DNA from: a virus
Strand: one strand, 5' to 3'
IMG/VR virus record: IMGVR_UViG_3300031656_000011
Span: 1 to 43,556 of that record
DNA: 43,556 nucleotides
Shown here: positions 16,683-25,710 of the stretch, one piece after another
How positions within the stretch are numbered: the stretch's first letter is position 1
Layout of the letters: every line of letters starts with the position of its first letter
Made by a program: the position numbers and the translations under genes
Notes under the pieces: generated by a model
The model's database searches: none
Told to the model about the DNA's origin: nothing
What the model saw: only the letters and a program-made list of their open reading frames with translations

Positions 16683-18336
16683 CAGTGTCTCCTGGTGCTG
16701 TGTTACCCATTGGAGATGGATTGTCTACATCAACTTCCATGTCATCTCCTAGATCGTTTTCTGCATCTACGTCAGTTGGTTCAAACGTATCAATGTCAGT
16801 GTTTCTAACACCAAGGCCGCCTAAGTCTGCGGCTGAATCATTTGTAAACGAATTCTCATCTGTGTTGTTTTCTTCTTTCCACATGCGCTCATTATTAATA
16901 ACTTCGTCTTCTGATAGTCCAAGATATTTTGATAATATAAAGCGTCTTGAAAGATAAGGAACGCCTTCTAAGTTAGAGAACAAAGATGCACGTGCTGTGT
17001 CAAGTTCAAGTTCTCTATACTGGCTAAAGCTTTGTGGGTCAATAAAGTTTAATTCGAACAAACTACTTGATACTTCAATTCCTCTGTTTTTTATGAACAT
17101 TTTAAATTCTCTGTCCAGTGGTGGAAGTATAGTGTTTTGTAATCTTTCGCAGTACTTACTAAAACGGAATTCTTGTATCATTGCTGTGCCTACACGTCCA
17201 TCAGTGTATGACGCAGAACCATCGTCTGCTCCAGTTGGTAAGTAACTACTTGGTATGCGCAAGCCGCGCATTAACTTGTTGTTAAAGTATTTTAAATCGT
17301 CAATCTCACCTAGGTTGTCACCGCCTGGTAATACTTCTACTTTTGATCCACGACCCTCTGCTGTCTGAGCAAAGAAATAATCTTCCATTATTGATAATGG
17401 ATTGTAAGCAGCGTCCATTACTTTTGTTCCGCCACCGCTCATATTTGGAATACGTGTTTGGTGTACTTCGTTTTTAGTACGCTCAACAAATGCCATAGCT
17501 TTATGCGGTGGTAAGTTACCAACATCAACATAAAATACTCTACGCTCTGGAGCACGTTGTACACGATAGATAATAATACTATCTTCTAATAATTCTTTTT
17601 GCTTGTACACTTTAAATACACTATCAAGTATACTGTTACCAAACGGCCAAGCGTTTGTTAATCCGTCACTAAGTGCAATGTGTAACATGTTTGATGCGTC
17701 TACTGCAAACTCTGTCATTTGAGAGCTTGTGCCGCCAGTATTAACAATGCCTGCATTTGTTTTGTTAGGTGAAAGCATTGCAGTACCAGACTGAGCATCT
17801 TGTGTTTGCTTAGTGTCAACTACTACTTGGCTTTGTAAATTTAAACTAATATTTTTTACAAGGTACTGTTCTACTTCTTTGCCAGCACTTTCATTTATAA
17901 TTACCTTAGACACATCTTGTACGTTTACCCAGTATAACTTATATGTTTCCGGATCGCGTATAAAGAACTGGTCGCCATACTTAATACAACTGCGAAACAA
18001 TCCATGTATTCTACGATCAAATTCATTGATGTTTACCCACTGACGTAATGCTGTTTCTAATGCATTGACTTCTGATTCAGTTGCGTCGTCTTTGTAGTTA
18101 ACTTTAAATGGTAGTTTGGTATCTGCTGCAAATTGTGTACTGAATTCAGCAATGGTGTCAAGCGCCGAGTTTATCTCGCTGTCTTGGTCCATGATGTCGT
18201 ATTGACCATATCGTTCTACTCGGTTTGGTTGACCGCTGTAGACTTCTGGAAGCCAACTTGCCCATCGATTTGTTTTTTGTCCAAAAGCATTACCATTGTT
18301 TGGTTCGTATTTTGTAAAATGTTTTTTCCAGCTCAT
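16672..18336 (-). CDS. gp20: Portal vertex protein gp20
   Basis: 554 aa, close to the family length. Characteristic blocks: RYGQYDIMDQDSEINSALDT near residue 45, GDQFFIRDPETYKLYW near residue 120, YRVQRAPERRVFYVDVGNLP near residue 255, and SYLPTGADDGSASYTDGRVG near residue 370. These are the regions used to recognise gp20 in marine myoviruses. It forms the dodecameric DNA-entry ring at one head vertex and seeds prohead assembly. The C-terminal tail is acidic. A candidate late promoter overlaps the end of the upstream tape-measure-like gene just before this ATG. Genes 17, 18 and 19, usually next to 20, are absent from this window. Confidence 0.94.
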   Translation of the reverse strand: MSWKKHFTKYEPNNGNAFGQKTNRWASWLPEVYSGQPNRVERYGQYDIMDQDSEINSALDTIAEFSTQFAADTKLPFKVNYKDDATESEVNALETALRQWVNINEFDRRIHGLFRSCIKYGDQFFIRDPETYKLYWVNVQDVSKVIINESAGKEVEQYLVKNISLNLQSQVVVDTKQTQDAQSGTAMLSPNKTNAGIVNTGGTSSQMTEFAVDASNMLHIALSDGLTNAWPFGNSILDSVFKVYKQKELLEDSIIIYRVQRAPERRVFYVDVGNLPPHKAMAFVERTKNEVHQTRIPNMSGGGTKVMDAAYNPLSIMEDYFFAQTAEGRGSKVEVLPGGDNLGEIDDLKYFNNKLMRGLRIPSSYLPTGADDGSASYTDGRVGTAMIQEFRFSKYCERLQNTILPPLDREFKMFIKNRGIEVSSSLFELNFIDPQSFSQYRELELDTARASLFSNLEGVPYLSRRFILSKYLGLSEDEVINNERMWKEENNTDENSFTNDSAADLGGLGVRNTDIDTFEPTDVDAENDLGDDMEVDVDNPSPMGNTAPGDTDEI

Positions 18337-18362
18337 TGTCTTAAGGTACCTTTATTGTAAGT

Positions 18363-18370
18363 GTATTTAT
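18363..18370 (-). promoter_or_regulatory. Late promoter box ATAAATAC before gp20
   Basis: GATAAATACACTTA on the minus strand, overlapping the stop of the M15 tape-measure-like gene and 27 bases from the gp20 ATG. The 14 bases are identical to the gp26 promoter at 24607. Confidence 0.65.
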
Positions 18371-21297
18371 CTCGAGTTAGTCATGTCGGTTACAATCGCT
18401 TGATTTTGCGTATTATTCAACCGTTTTACGATAGTTTGTAATGTTTTAAGCGTTTGAACAACGGCTTCTTTGCTATGCAACAACTCAGAGAGGTCTGTAC
18501 TATTCTTAATTATATTACCTGATGACGTATCTGTCAACCTATTTTCGCTAATAGATTTAATTAGTTGCATCAAGCTAGTGTTATTCATTACACTTCCAGC
18601 GCCATCTGGAACAAATAGTTCAGCACTATCTAATCCATTTTGATCTCCAACTATGTAAGGGGCTCCACTTGCAACTTGGCCGCCTGCACGTCTTGGTTTA
18701 GGACCTAAATCATACGCAACTTGTATTTCAGGACTTATTTCATTTCCTAGGTCTTTGCTTGTTGTAACAGCAGCATATTGATTTTCTGTGAATTGGGTGC
18801 CTGGCACCCATACTTCTTTGGCAATTGTTATTTCAGATTTTGAAGCACTAGCTGTAGTTGAGTTGCTTCTTGTTCCTGCGTCAGCTGTTTCACTTGTTGG
18901 ATTACTAAAGTTGTGCCACAATGGTACTGCGGCAATTGGTGTAACTACGCCTGTTTTGATATTGCTTGGTACAACAGCCGATGTTTCTATTGCTTGGAAA
19001 TGGCCTGGGTCGTTTACACCTTGCACATTATCAAGTCCGTGCTTATTCATTATTCCTTCAAGGATAGAATTTGGGCCTTTGTAAAATCCGCCGTTGTTGT
19101 TTTCAATTATTTCGCTGTTTTGTACACCGAGTGCATCAAATGCTAAGCCATAATTGTGCCAACTGCTTCCACCCGGTGCTGCTGTTATACCGCTACTGTT
19201 TAACTGGTTGCTTCGTGTGTTACTTCTAAATCCGTCTGTGATCATTAATTTAATATCAGTGCCCTGGTACTGTTTTTCAAAATCAACAAGTGCGCCTGTT
19301 GCGCGTCTTCGCATTTCTGGCGTAAGTGAATTTAATTGTGCAACAGTGTTTTCAACATTATATATTTGTGTAAAATCTGTAAAATCAGAAACTGTAAGCA
19401 TATCTTTACTAATTAAAGTTGCCATAGTAGAATCCAATGCTGTATTAGTAGCAGTGTCTGTGTTTATATCCAATCCAGTACCACTTGTTAATTCAGTTGC
19501 GTCTCCGGTAAACCCTGCTGTATCAGTTGAACTGTTATTTAATACAGGCGAAACATACGTACCATTGTCTACTACATTGCCGTTTAATGATGTTGTTTTT
19601 GCAGTTGGATCAGATCCATCGATTCCACCAAAATCGTTATTATTATCAACGCCAGCGAATTTCAAAAGCTTTTGGAGTTTTTCTTTACTTCCTGCTAACA
19701 CGGTATTTAGTTTATCAAACATGCCTGCGGTTGTTTCCATATCCATTGTTAATGTTTCTTGTAATTGCAAGAACCGTGTAGTCATGTTATTCATTTGTGT
19801 TGTAACTAATCCTGCAGATTTTAAATTATTACGTTGTTCTAGTATAGCTTGGTCTAATGCACCATCTTCTGCTAAATTTCCTTGTTGTCGATTCACGGTA
19901 ATTGCTGCTGTCTGAAGTTCAGATACCATACCAGCTACACTGTCAGCTGATGAGCCTTGTGATGCTAAACGAATTTCCACATCTGCAGCTTTTATTGCCT
20001 TTGCAACATAACCAGATATGTCGTCTGCACTTGCTGTTCCGCTACGTGTTAATTCTTCTAATCCATTAATAAATCCAGGCATTACATTGCTTACTGCGGC
20101 TGTTAGCCCTGGCATCATTGTTTCTATTCTTGCAGATATATCAAAATCTGCCATGTTGCCATTACCTGCTTTTTCAAATGCTTCGCGCTGGTACGCATCT
20201 AGTATTGTTTGCATCATCTTCATATCAGGTGCCACTCTTCCAAGTTGCATTGTGATTGCTTCTAATACATCTGCATGACCTGGTAACCCGTGTTGCCTTA
20301 GAGTCATTTGTGCGGCTTCACCGAACTGATCAACTGATTGCAGTGAACGATTCATTGCTTCAGATCGTTCTAATGATGTTAGACTTGCAACTGCGCCTGC
20401 TTCTATTTGTAAATCAATGAATCTCTTGTTTACTTGGCTTGCACTGTTGTTTAAGTCTTTGTTAATTCTTCCTGTTCTACGCGAATAAGATATATACTCT
20501 GCATATGCTTTTTGCATATCAACTGATTTTAATCCTAAATCGCCTAAGCCTTCTGCTGTCTGGTCCAATGCTGCATAAAACTTTGTAAATGTACTTACGC
20601 CAGCGCCCATTGTGTCGCCGAGTCCTAGCATCCCTTCTCCAAACTGATGCACGTTGTCTATCAACGAAGTGTATGTATTACCAGAATCAATTGTGCGCTT
20701 TCTTATATCGTCAAATGCAGATGCGCCTTCACCGTACAATACACCCGCGTCTATTATTTTTGACTGAGCAACTGCGAACTGTTCTAGTTTTGCAGCATTC
20801 CAGCCTGCGTATGCAAGTACTGCGTCAATTGCAACATTTCCCGCAGTGCCAAGTGCTGCCATTCCTGCGCTACCAGTATCCATCATGCTAGAAAAATTTA
20901 ATATTCCAGTTTTAGATTTTTGTGAAGCTGACACAAGGCTGCTAGCGCCTGTAGTTAATGCAGTCAGTGGCTTATCTGCTTGGTCAAAGAAGCCCATTAC
21001 TTTGTTTATTCCCTTTGATGCTTTTACTACTTTGCTACTAAATTCTTCATTGCTTTCTTGTTGTACTTGGTCTTGAGCGTTGTCGCGCTGAGTTGCATCT
21101 ACCATGCTTGCAATAGTTTTTTGCAACGAGTTCATGTCGCTGCCCATTCCCTTCATTAGCTTTACAAATTGCTGGTCTGTTTTGTTAGTAGCTGACATAT
21201 ATGAAGCAACTCGATTCATTGTTTCTTCGCTAGCCCAGGCAGGTATAGATACTGTGTCGCCAGTTGGTAATGTAATGTTGTTTGTTTTTTCTGCCAT
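18367..21297 (-). CDS. Tape-measure-like virion protein with M15 peptidase domain, 976 aa
   Basis: The N-terminus has the motif IPAWASEETMNRVASYM, shared with the next gene upstream. Residues 60-570 are helical with Ala/Gly-rich hydrophobic stretches (near 130-170) and long polar helices, as in tail tape measures. Residues about 640-775 form a D-Ala-D-Ala carboxypeptidase/endopeptidase domain of family M15: DGFRSNTRSNQL, then SSWHNYGLAFDAL (S-x-H-x2-G-x-A-x-D zinc motif), then NDPGHFQA (third ligand His). Residues about 865-895 (GGQVASGAPYIVGDQNGL then AELFVPDGAG) match a C-terminal signature of many phage tape measures. I infer a tail-lumen protein that cuts peptide cross-links during DNA entry. 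It begins one base after the upstream gene. Confidence 0.72.
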   Translation of the reverse strand: MAEKTNNITLPTGDTVSIPAWASEETMNRVASYMSATNKTDQQFVKLMKGMGSDMNSLQKTIASMVDATQRDNAQDQVQQESNEEFSSKVVKASKGINKVMGFFDQADKPLTALTTGASSLVSASQKSKTGILNFSSMMDTGSAGMAALGTAGNVAIDAVLAYAGWNAAKLEQFAVAQSKIIDAGVLYGEGASAFDDIRKRTIDSGNTYTSLIDNVHQFGEGMLGLGDTMGAGVSTFTKFYAALDQTAEGLGDLGLKSVDMQKAYAEYISYSRRTGRINKDLNNSASQVNKRFIDLQIEAGAVASLTSLERSEAMNRSLQSVDQFGEAAQMTLRQHGLPGHADVLEAITMQLGRVAPDMKMMQTILDAYQREAFEKAGNGNMADFDISARIETMMPGLTAAVSNVMPGFINGLEELTRSGTASADDISGYVAKAIKAADVEIRLASQGSSADSVAGMVSELQTAAITVNRQQGNLAEDGALDQAILEQRNNLKSAGLVTTQMNNMTTRFLQLQETLTMDMETTAGMFDKLNTVLAGSKEKLQKLLKFAGVDNNNDFGGIDGSDPTAKTTSLNGNVVDNGTYVSPVLNNSSTDTAGFTGDATELTSGTGLDINTDTATNTALDSTMATLISKDMLTVSDFTDFTQIYNVENTVAQLNSLTPEMRRRATGALVDFEKQYQGTDIKLMITDGFRSNTRSNQLNSSGITAAPGGSSWHNYGLAFDALGVQNSEIIENNNGGFYKGPNSILEGIMNKHGLDNVQGVNDPGHFQAIETSAVVPSNIKTGVVTPIAAVPLWHNFSNPTSETADAGTRSNSTTASASKSEITIAKEVWVPGTQFTENQYAAVTTSKDLGNEISPEIQVAYDLGPKPRRAGGQVASGAPYIVGDQNGLDSAELFVPDGAGSVMNNTSLMQLIKSISENRLTDTSSGNIIKNSTDLSELLHSKEAVVQTLKTLQTIVKRLNNTQNQAIVTDMTNSR

Positions 21298-21298
21298 G

Positions 21299-24200
21299 CT
21301 ATGCTCCGCTTGTATCCATTAACTTAGCTAAGGTTTCAATTTCAGCAGTCAGTTGACGTTCTAGTGCTATCAATGTTCCTAGTTGGTCATTTGATAATTC
21401 CTTTGTAGCTGTATTTATTCCATCGCCGTCTTCGTCTATGATCATTGAAATATCATGTTGAAGAGATCTAATCTTTGTCTGTGCATCGATTGCTGCTGGT
21501 GCAATTGTATTAGCTGCTGATAGCTTTCCTGAATTCAATGCTTGTGAATATTCACCTGCAAATACCTGGCGTTCTGCAATATCAGTTAATCTCATATCCT
21601 GTGCTGCGCCTGGCGCCATGTCTCTAGGGTCTATTCCATATACAACTTTGTATGCTGTATACATGTTATCGAGATTATCTTGATATTTTTGCCACCATGG
21701 GAGATTAAAGTATGCAGCACTTGCCTGGGCGGCAATTTCCGGAGTATTCATTAAATCTGGATTGCCAAGTAAATCCTGACCAATCATCTCACCTACTAAT
21801 TTATAATTCTGTTCACCAGTAAGTTGAATAAAACCTCGTCCTCTGTAATCATATCCGCCTATATTGCTGTATACTACATCAAAAAACTCGCGGTCGTTTT
21901 GCTTTAACTGTGTAAGCTGAAACTCATTAAGATGTTGTACTCTGTTACCCATTGCTGATCGAATTCTATCGTTGTCTGTGTTTTTATAACTGCGTTCTGA
22001 TTGCATTTGCCAACCTGATTCACCTTGTATCATAGCTAGTATATTAGCTTGTGCTGTTGGATCAGTTATTCCTTGTTTAGTAAGTTCAGCTAACATTACA
22101 CCTTGCAATGATGCGCCTGCTTCGAAATTACTACTAGTTGTTACAGTAGCAGGTGTTTGATTTTTAGTCTGATTGAGCACTACTAATGCATCATTTAATG
22201 CCGCTTGCTTTTGAGTTAAGAGCACATTATTTGCAATTAGCACATTTTCCAATGCTACATACGCCGACTTATCTGGATCATTTGCGGCTGTTAGTTGTTC
22301 TTTTAATATATCAATTGCAATGTGTTGATCTCTGAATCGTTGTTGTGCTAATATTGCAGCTTCAGCTGCTGAATCTTGTTCTAATTGATTTTCTTCTGCT
22401 TTCTTTTCTAGTTCAGTAACTTTAAGTATAGCATCGCTTACTATAGTTTGTGCTTGTGTTCTTTCTTGTTCTAGCGCGGTAACTGTAGCTGTTTCGCCTT
22501 CAATCTTTGCTTTTTCTATTGCAGCCTCAATGTCAACTAAGTCGTTACGTTTGTTTTCTAACGCAATTGATCTAATATCGCTGTGTATGTTATAGCCTGT
22601 TTCCATTAAGTCTTTTATTAATGTTTCTCTGCTTTTAGATTTTGCAAATTCGTCTAACCTAATAGTTTGTAGCTTTGCTCTGGCATCTATTATATTTTGT
22701 TTAAGTAATTCTACCTGTACTTGATCTACTTCTCTGCCGTCTTCGAAGTTATTCAATTGATCCACAAGAGAATCATGTTCTTGTTGTGCTTTATTTACTA
22801 TATCAGTAATGGAACTGACACTAGTTGTTGCTTGTTCCACTGTCAGTGTTCCACTAACAGATGTGTTTGTACGAATAGGCAAATTATCATTGACGTTAAA
22901 ACCAGGGGCTGCTAGGTAAGCGTTTGCTGAATCTCGTTGAAAGTCTGTCATGACGTCTGTCATTGAACTGCTGCTGCCTGATCCAAATACATCTAACCAG
23001 AAATCTGTGAAAGTGCCAACTGAATTTTCCATAACAGTCATTACAGTTCCCATTGAACTAAATCCTGGCGTTACAGTGTGCAGTCCTTGCATGAATGCCT
23101 TAGACACAGATCCTACTATTTCTATACTGTCGTCTGCGCCATCAACTTTTGATTGTGCGGCTTCGAGTCGTGCTTTTATTTCAACCGCAGTTCCTTCTAG
23201 AAACGCAAGAGGCACTGTTGTTGCTGTAGCAATAGCCATGTTTACATCATCTGCAAATGAGCTTGTACCTAACAATGCAGATGAACCTTTTATAAGTTTA
23301 AGTATTTCAGTGTATCTTGTTGCCATATCTTCTGGAGTTTTTATTGAACCAATTGCATTGTCTTCTATTAATTTTACTACTCCTTGGAATACACTAGGTC
23401 CAAGTCCTTGTAGCATTTCTGTAAATTGTGGATCAAGCATGTTGTTAACTGCACTACGATCAAACTGTATATCAGCAGTAGTGCCTGCTATTACATCAGC
23501 TAGTTGTCCTGCAAACGTGTCTCCCATTGTGCCAGACGCTAGCATCATTAGGAAATCTGCGCCTTCTCTGCTTCTTGCTGCAGCGCCATCACCGAATGTT
23601 TCGTTTAAATATTTTGTATTTTGTACAAATGCTAACTGATAGTCTTGATTTTCTCTCAGTAGCTGCCTCGATGCTAACATAGCTGAACGCTGAACACCAA
23701 GCGTGTCTGCTAAGTATAAACCCATTTGGTTAGCGCCCTCGAAACTATTAATTACTTTTTTCTGTTCTACTGCTCCAAGTGTGTTAATTTCGTTTAAAGC
23801 AAACAATTGCGCGGTCTCATCTGCTAACAATGCCGCGGTTTCCTTTGGTGTGTATCCAAAGTTCTTAACACTTTTTACCATGTTATCATCAGTTAAGAAT
23901 CTAAACATGCGACCTGATCCTTCAATCATGCTTCCAGATGTTGATGTTATAACTGCACCTGTCTGTTGTAATATTGCTTGATAATCACCAAGAGACATAC
24001 CAAATGCGGCTGCTTGTCCACGCATTTCTGTATAATTATCAACGTCTCCCATTACAACGCCTAAGTCAATCATTGCTCGTAATTGTTTTTCTTGGCTACT
24101 AATTAGTTTAGCAAACACTGCTGCAATGCCTGTTAAAGCAACTGCTGCTCCTGTAGTGGACGTAGCGGCCCACTTAAATGCTTTTGCTCTTCCTGGTAAC

Positions 24201-24574
24201 ATGTCTGTTAATCCATGCGCAGCTGCGTTCATTGCCTCTGATCCAGCCGAAGCAAGCTCGGTCATATTTTCAAGTCCGCTTGATTTGGACATTAAACTGC
24301 TGCCCAAGTTACGTGTGTGCTTGTCAATTGCATTAGTTGTTCTGTTAGAATCTGCTAAACTTCGATTTAAATCTTGTGTTGCATTTTTTATGTAGGTTTC
24401 TAGTTGCTTTGCATCAGCGGCGCCTGCTACTTGCTGTATTGCAACAGCTAATGCAGTAGTCTTGATGCTGCTGCTTCTGCTCAATTGTGCGATTCGTTGT
24501 ACTGTATCTTCGCTGGCCCACGGATATTGTGCGTGAATTTGCTGTATTGCCTGCTGTATTAGTTCTTGATCCAT
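21299..24574 (-). CDS. Tape-measure-like virion protein with GH19 lysozyme domain, 1091 aa
   Basis: The N-terminus YPWASEDTVQRIAQLSRSSS is related to that of the adjacent 976-aa protein. Residues 100-800 are mostly helical, with a hydrophobic Ala/Gly segment near 140-165 and a Glu/Lys/Gln-rich coiled coil near 590-790. Residues about 815-1010 are a GH19 chitinase/lysozyme-like domain: IQGESGWQMQSERSYKN supplies two candidate acids (Glu in GESG and in SER), followed by YRGRGFIQLTGEQNYK, the most diagnostic GH19 block, and NPDLMNTPEIAAQASAAYF. I infer a virion-associated glycan hydrolase fused to a tape measure or hub. It is divergent from gp26, with a late-promoter box upstream; AAGGAA precedes the ATG. 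Confidence 0.72.
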   Translation of the reverse strand: MDQELIQQAIQQIHAQYPWASEDTVQRIAQLSRSSSIKTTALAVAIQQVAGAADAKQLETYIKNATQDLNRSLADSNRTTNAIDKHTRNLGSSLMSKSSGLENMTELASAGSEAMNAAAHGLTDMLPGRAKAFKWAATSTTGAAVALTGIAAVFAKLISSQEKQLRAMIDLGVVMGDVDNYTEMRGQAAAFGMSLGDYQAILQQTGAVITSTSGSMIEGSGRMFRFLTDDNMVKSVKNFGYTPKETAALLADETAQLFALNEINTLGAVEQKKVINSFEGANQMGLYLADTLGVQRSAMLASRQLLRENQDYQLAFVQNTKYLNETFGDGAAARSREGADFLMMLASGTMGDTFAGQLADVIAGTTADIQFDRSAVNNMLDPQFTEMLQGLGPSVFQGVVKLIEDNAIGSIKTPEDMATRYTEILKLIKGSSALLGTSSFADDVNMAIATATTVPLAFLEGTAVEIKARLEAAQSKVDGADDSIEIVGSVSKAFMQGLHTVTPGFSSMGTVMTVMENSVGTFTDFWLDVFGSGSSSSMTDVMTDFQRDSANAYLAAPGFNVNDNLPIRTNTSVSGTLTVEQATTSVSSITDIVNKAQQEHDSLVDQLNNFEDGREVDQVQVELLKQNIIDARAKLQTIRLDEFAKSKSRETLIKDLMETGYNIHSDIRSIALENKRNDLVDIEAAIEKAKIEGETATVTALEQERTQAQTIVSDAILKVTELEKKAEENQLEQDSAAEAAILAQQRFRDQHIAIDILKEQLTAANDPDKSAYVALENVLIANNVLLTQKQAALNDALVVLNQTKNQTPATVTTSSNFEAGASLQGVMLAELTKQGITDPTAQANILAMIQGESGWQMQSERSYKNTDNDRIRSAMGNRVQHLNEFQLTQLKQNDREFFDVVYSNIGGYDYRGRGFIQLTGEQNYKLVGEMIGQDLLGNPDLMNTPEIAAQASAAYFNLPWWQKYQDNLDNMYTAYKVVYGIDPRDMAPGAAQDMRLTDIAERQVFAGEYSQALNSGKLSAANTIAPAAIDAQTKIRSLQHDISMIIDEDGDGINTATKELSNDQLGTLIALERQLTAEIETLAKLMDTSGA
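21411..21418 (-). promoter_or_regulatory. Possible internal late promoter before the M15 gene
   Basis: AATAAATAC on the minus strand inside the 3' end of the GH19 gene, 114 bases before the next start codon. Confidence 0.35.
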
Positions 24575-24607
24575 GGTTTCCTTGCAATTAACTGGTATTT
24601 TAATTTG

Positions 24608-24615
24608 ATAAATAC
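24608..24615 (+). promoter_or_regulatory. Late promoter box ATAAATAC for gp26
   Basis: GATAAATACACTTA facing right, predicted start near 24621, leader about 28 bases to ATG 24649. Confidence 0.65.
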
Positions 24616-24630
24616 ACTTATACTACTACA

Positions 24631-24638
24631 GTATTTAT
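24631..24638 (-). promoter_or_regulatory. Late promoter box ATAAATAC for the tape-measure-like genes
   Basis: CATAAATAC on the minus strand, predicted start near 24625. It forms an inverted repeat with the gp26 box at 24608, so the two start sites are about four bases apart and the boxes face each other. Confidence 0.6.
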
Positions 24639-24648
24639 GGAGAAAAAA

Positions 24649-25479
24649 ATGACAAATCCTCTTATTCAGGCATATAGAAAGCCTGCGTTATATGTTGCAC
24701 TGCCAAGTGGCGGCAGGTATTATAATACAAAGCCAACATTAAGTGTAGACGGTGAACTTGCTGTATACAGTATGACAGCAAGAGATGAACTTGTATCTAA
24801 GACACCAGATGCATTGTTCAACGGTGAAGCTACTTTTAGTTTAATTAAAAGTTGTGCGCCAGGTATCGGAGATCCACACGAAATGCCAGTGAATGATCTA
24901 ATGGTTGTACTAATTGCTATTAGACAAGCAAGTTACGGTGAAGCAATTGATGTTGATATAAAATGTCCAAAATGCGATCACATGAACCAATTAAGCATCA
25001 GTACCAATGCGTTACTAGGTACTGTAACATTAAATGAGAGCTCAAACGAGGTTAATTTTGACAACGGGTTTAACCTTTCGTGCAAGCCGTATAACTTATA
25101 CGATCGCACTAGGCTTCAACTACAGCGTATTAAGCAACAAAAGTTAATTGAGAACTTGAGTGACGCTGAATTAGATGACGAAGAACGCCAACGTAGATTT
25201 GGTGAAACGTTTATTGAAATTGCAGACATTACAGTGAAGTTGATTGCTAACTCAATTACTAGTGTTACTGCGCCTGAGTCAGAAGCAACTGTTGACTATG
25301 CTACTATACTAGAATGGTTACAGTCAATTACAAAGTCTGATTATGATTTAATTAAGACATGCGTAGAAGATCTAAGCGACAATCAAATTGATACATCGTT
25401 TAACGCAAAATGCCAAGATTGTGGACACGAGTGGGAAACTACCATTGACTTGGATCTTGCAAATTTTTTCGCGGGTTGA
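24649..25479 (+). CDS. gp26: Baseplate hub / tail assembly protein gp26
   Basis: 276 aa from ATG 24649, which has GGAG seven bases upstream; the ATG at 24637 overlaps this site and is unlikely. The N-terminus NPLIQAYRKPALYVALPSGG is the marine gp26 signature (NPL...R.P..Y..LPS.G.YY). Two Cys pairs, C106/C109 (CPKC) and C255/C258 (CQDCGH), look like a split zinc ribbon. T4 gp26 is described as a baseplate hub component. The last codons contain T TTT TTC followed by a hairpin; a -1 shift there would extend the protein by 78 residues instead of ending at TGA 25477. The gene sits back to back with the tape-measure-like genes. Confidence 0.82.
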   Translation: MTNPLIQAYRKPALYVALPSGGRYYNTKPTLSVDGELAVYSMTARDELVSKTPDALFNGEATFSLIKSCAPGIGDPHEMPVNDLMVVLIAIRQASYGEAIDVDIKCPKCDHMNQLSISTNALLGTVTLNESSNEVNFDNGFNLSCKPYNLYDRTRLQLQRIKQQKLIENLSDAELDDEERQRRFGETFIEIADITVKLIANSITSVTAPESEATVDYATILEWLQSITKSDYDLIKTCVEDLSDNQIDTSFNAKCQDCGHEWETTIDLDLANFFAG

Positions 25480-25496
25480 TAGCGTCTCGACAACCC
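25464..25496 (+). promoter_or_regulatory. Candidate programmed -1 frameshift signal in gp26
   Basis: Slippery heptamer T TTT TTC at 25464-25470, in the correct register for gp26 (codons TTT, TTC; after slippage TTT, TTT, all read by tRNA-Phe). Two bases later a perfect six-base stem pairs GGGTTG (25473-25478) with CAACCC (25491-25496). The last stop in the -1 frame upstream is TGA at 25446, and the gp26 stop is at 25477, so the signal lies in the only 31-base window where a shift could work. The spacer is short compared with the usual five to nine bases. Confidence 0.65.
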
Positions 25497-25706
25497 AGTG
25501 AAATATATGAAATTGTTGAACGTTACAACAATGACTTAAAAGCAACAGAGTCTAGCTATTTTGATTTAGTTATCAAATCGGGAGGTTTAGTTTCATACAA
25601 TGAAATAATGACAATGCCTGTTGATGCGTTGGCATTATTTGTAGAACGATTAAACAAAAACAAAGAAGAATCTAACGCGGCTGCAAAAGCAGCTAAAACA
25701 CGATAA
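25476..25706 (+). CDS. -1 frame extension of gp26 (probable frameshift product C-terminus)
   Basis: This frame is -1 relative to gp26 and is open from 25449 to the stop at 25704. Its only plausible independent start is TTG 25476, which overlaps the gp26 stop and has no ribosome site. The frame instead overlaps slippery T TTT TTC at 25464-25470 and a GGGTTG/CAACCC hairpin at 25473-25496. Shifted ribosomes would make a 352-aa fusion. The extension ends in a SYNEIMTMPVDALALFVERL motif that resembles the C-terminal part of frameshifted tail-assembly chaperones (GT type), followed by a Lys/Ala tail. I infer a chaperone role for the tail tape measure; independent translation as a 76-aa protein is the alternative. 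Confidence 0.6.
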   Translation: MIASRQPSEIYEIVERYNNDLKATESSYFDLVIKSGGLVSYNEIMTMPVDALALFVERLNKNKEESNAAAKAAKTR

Positions 25707-25710
25707 TGTG

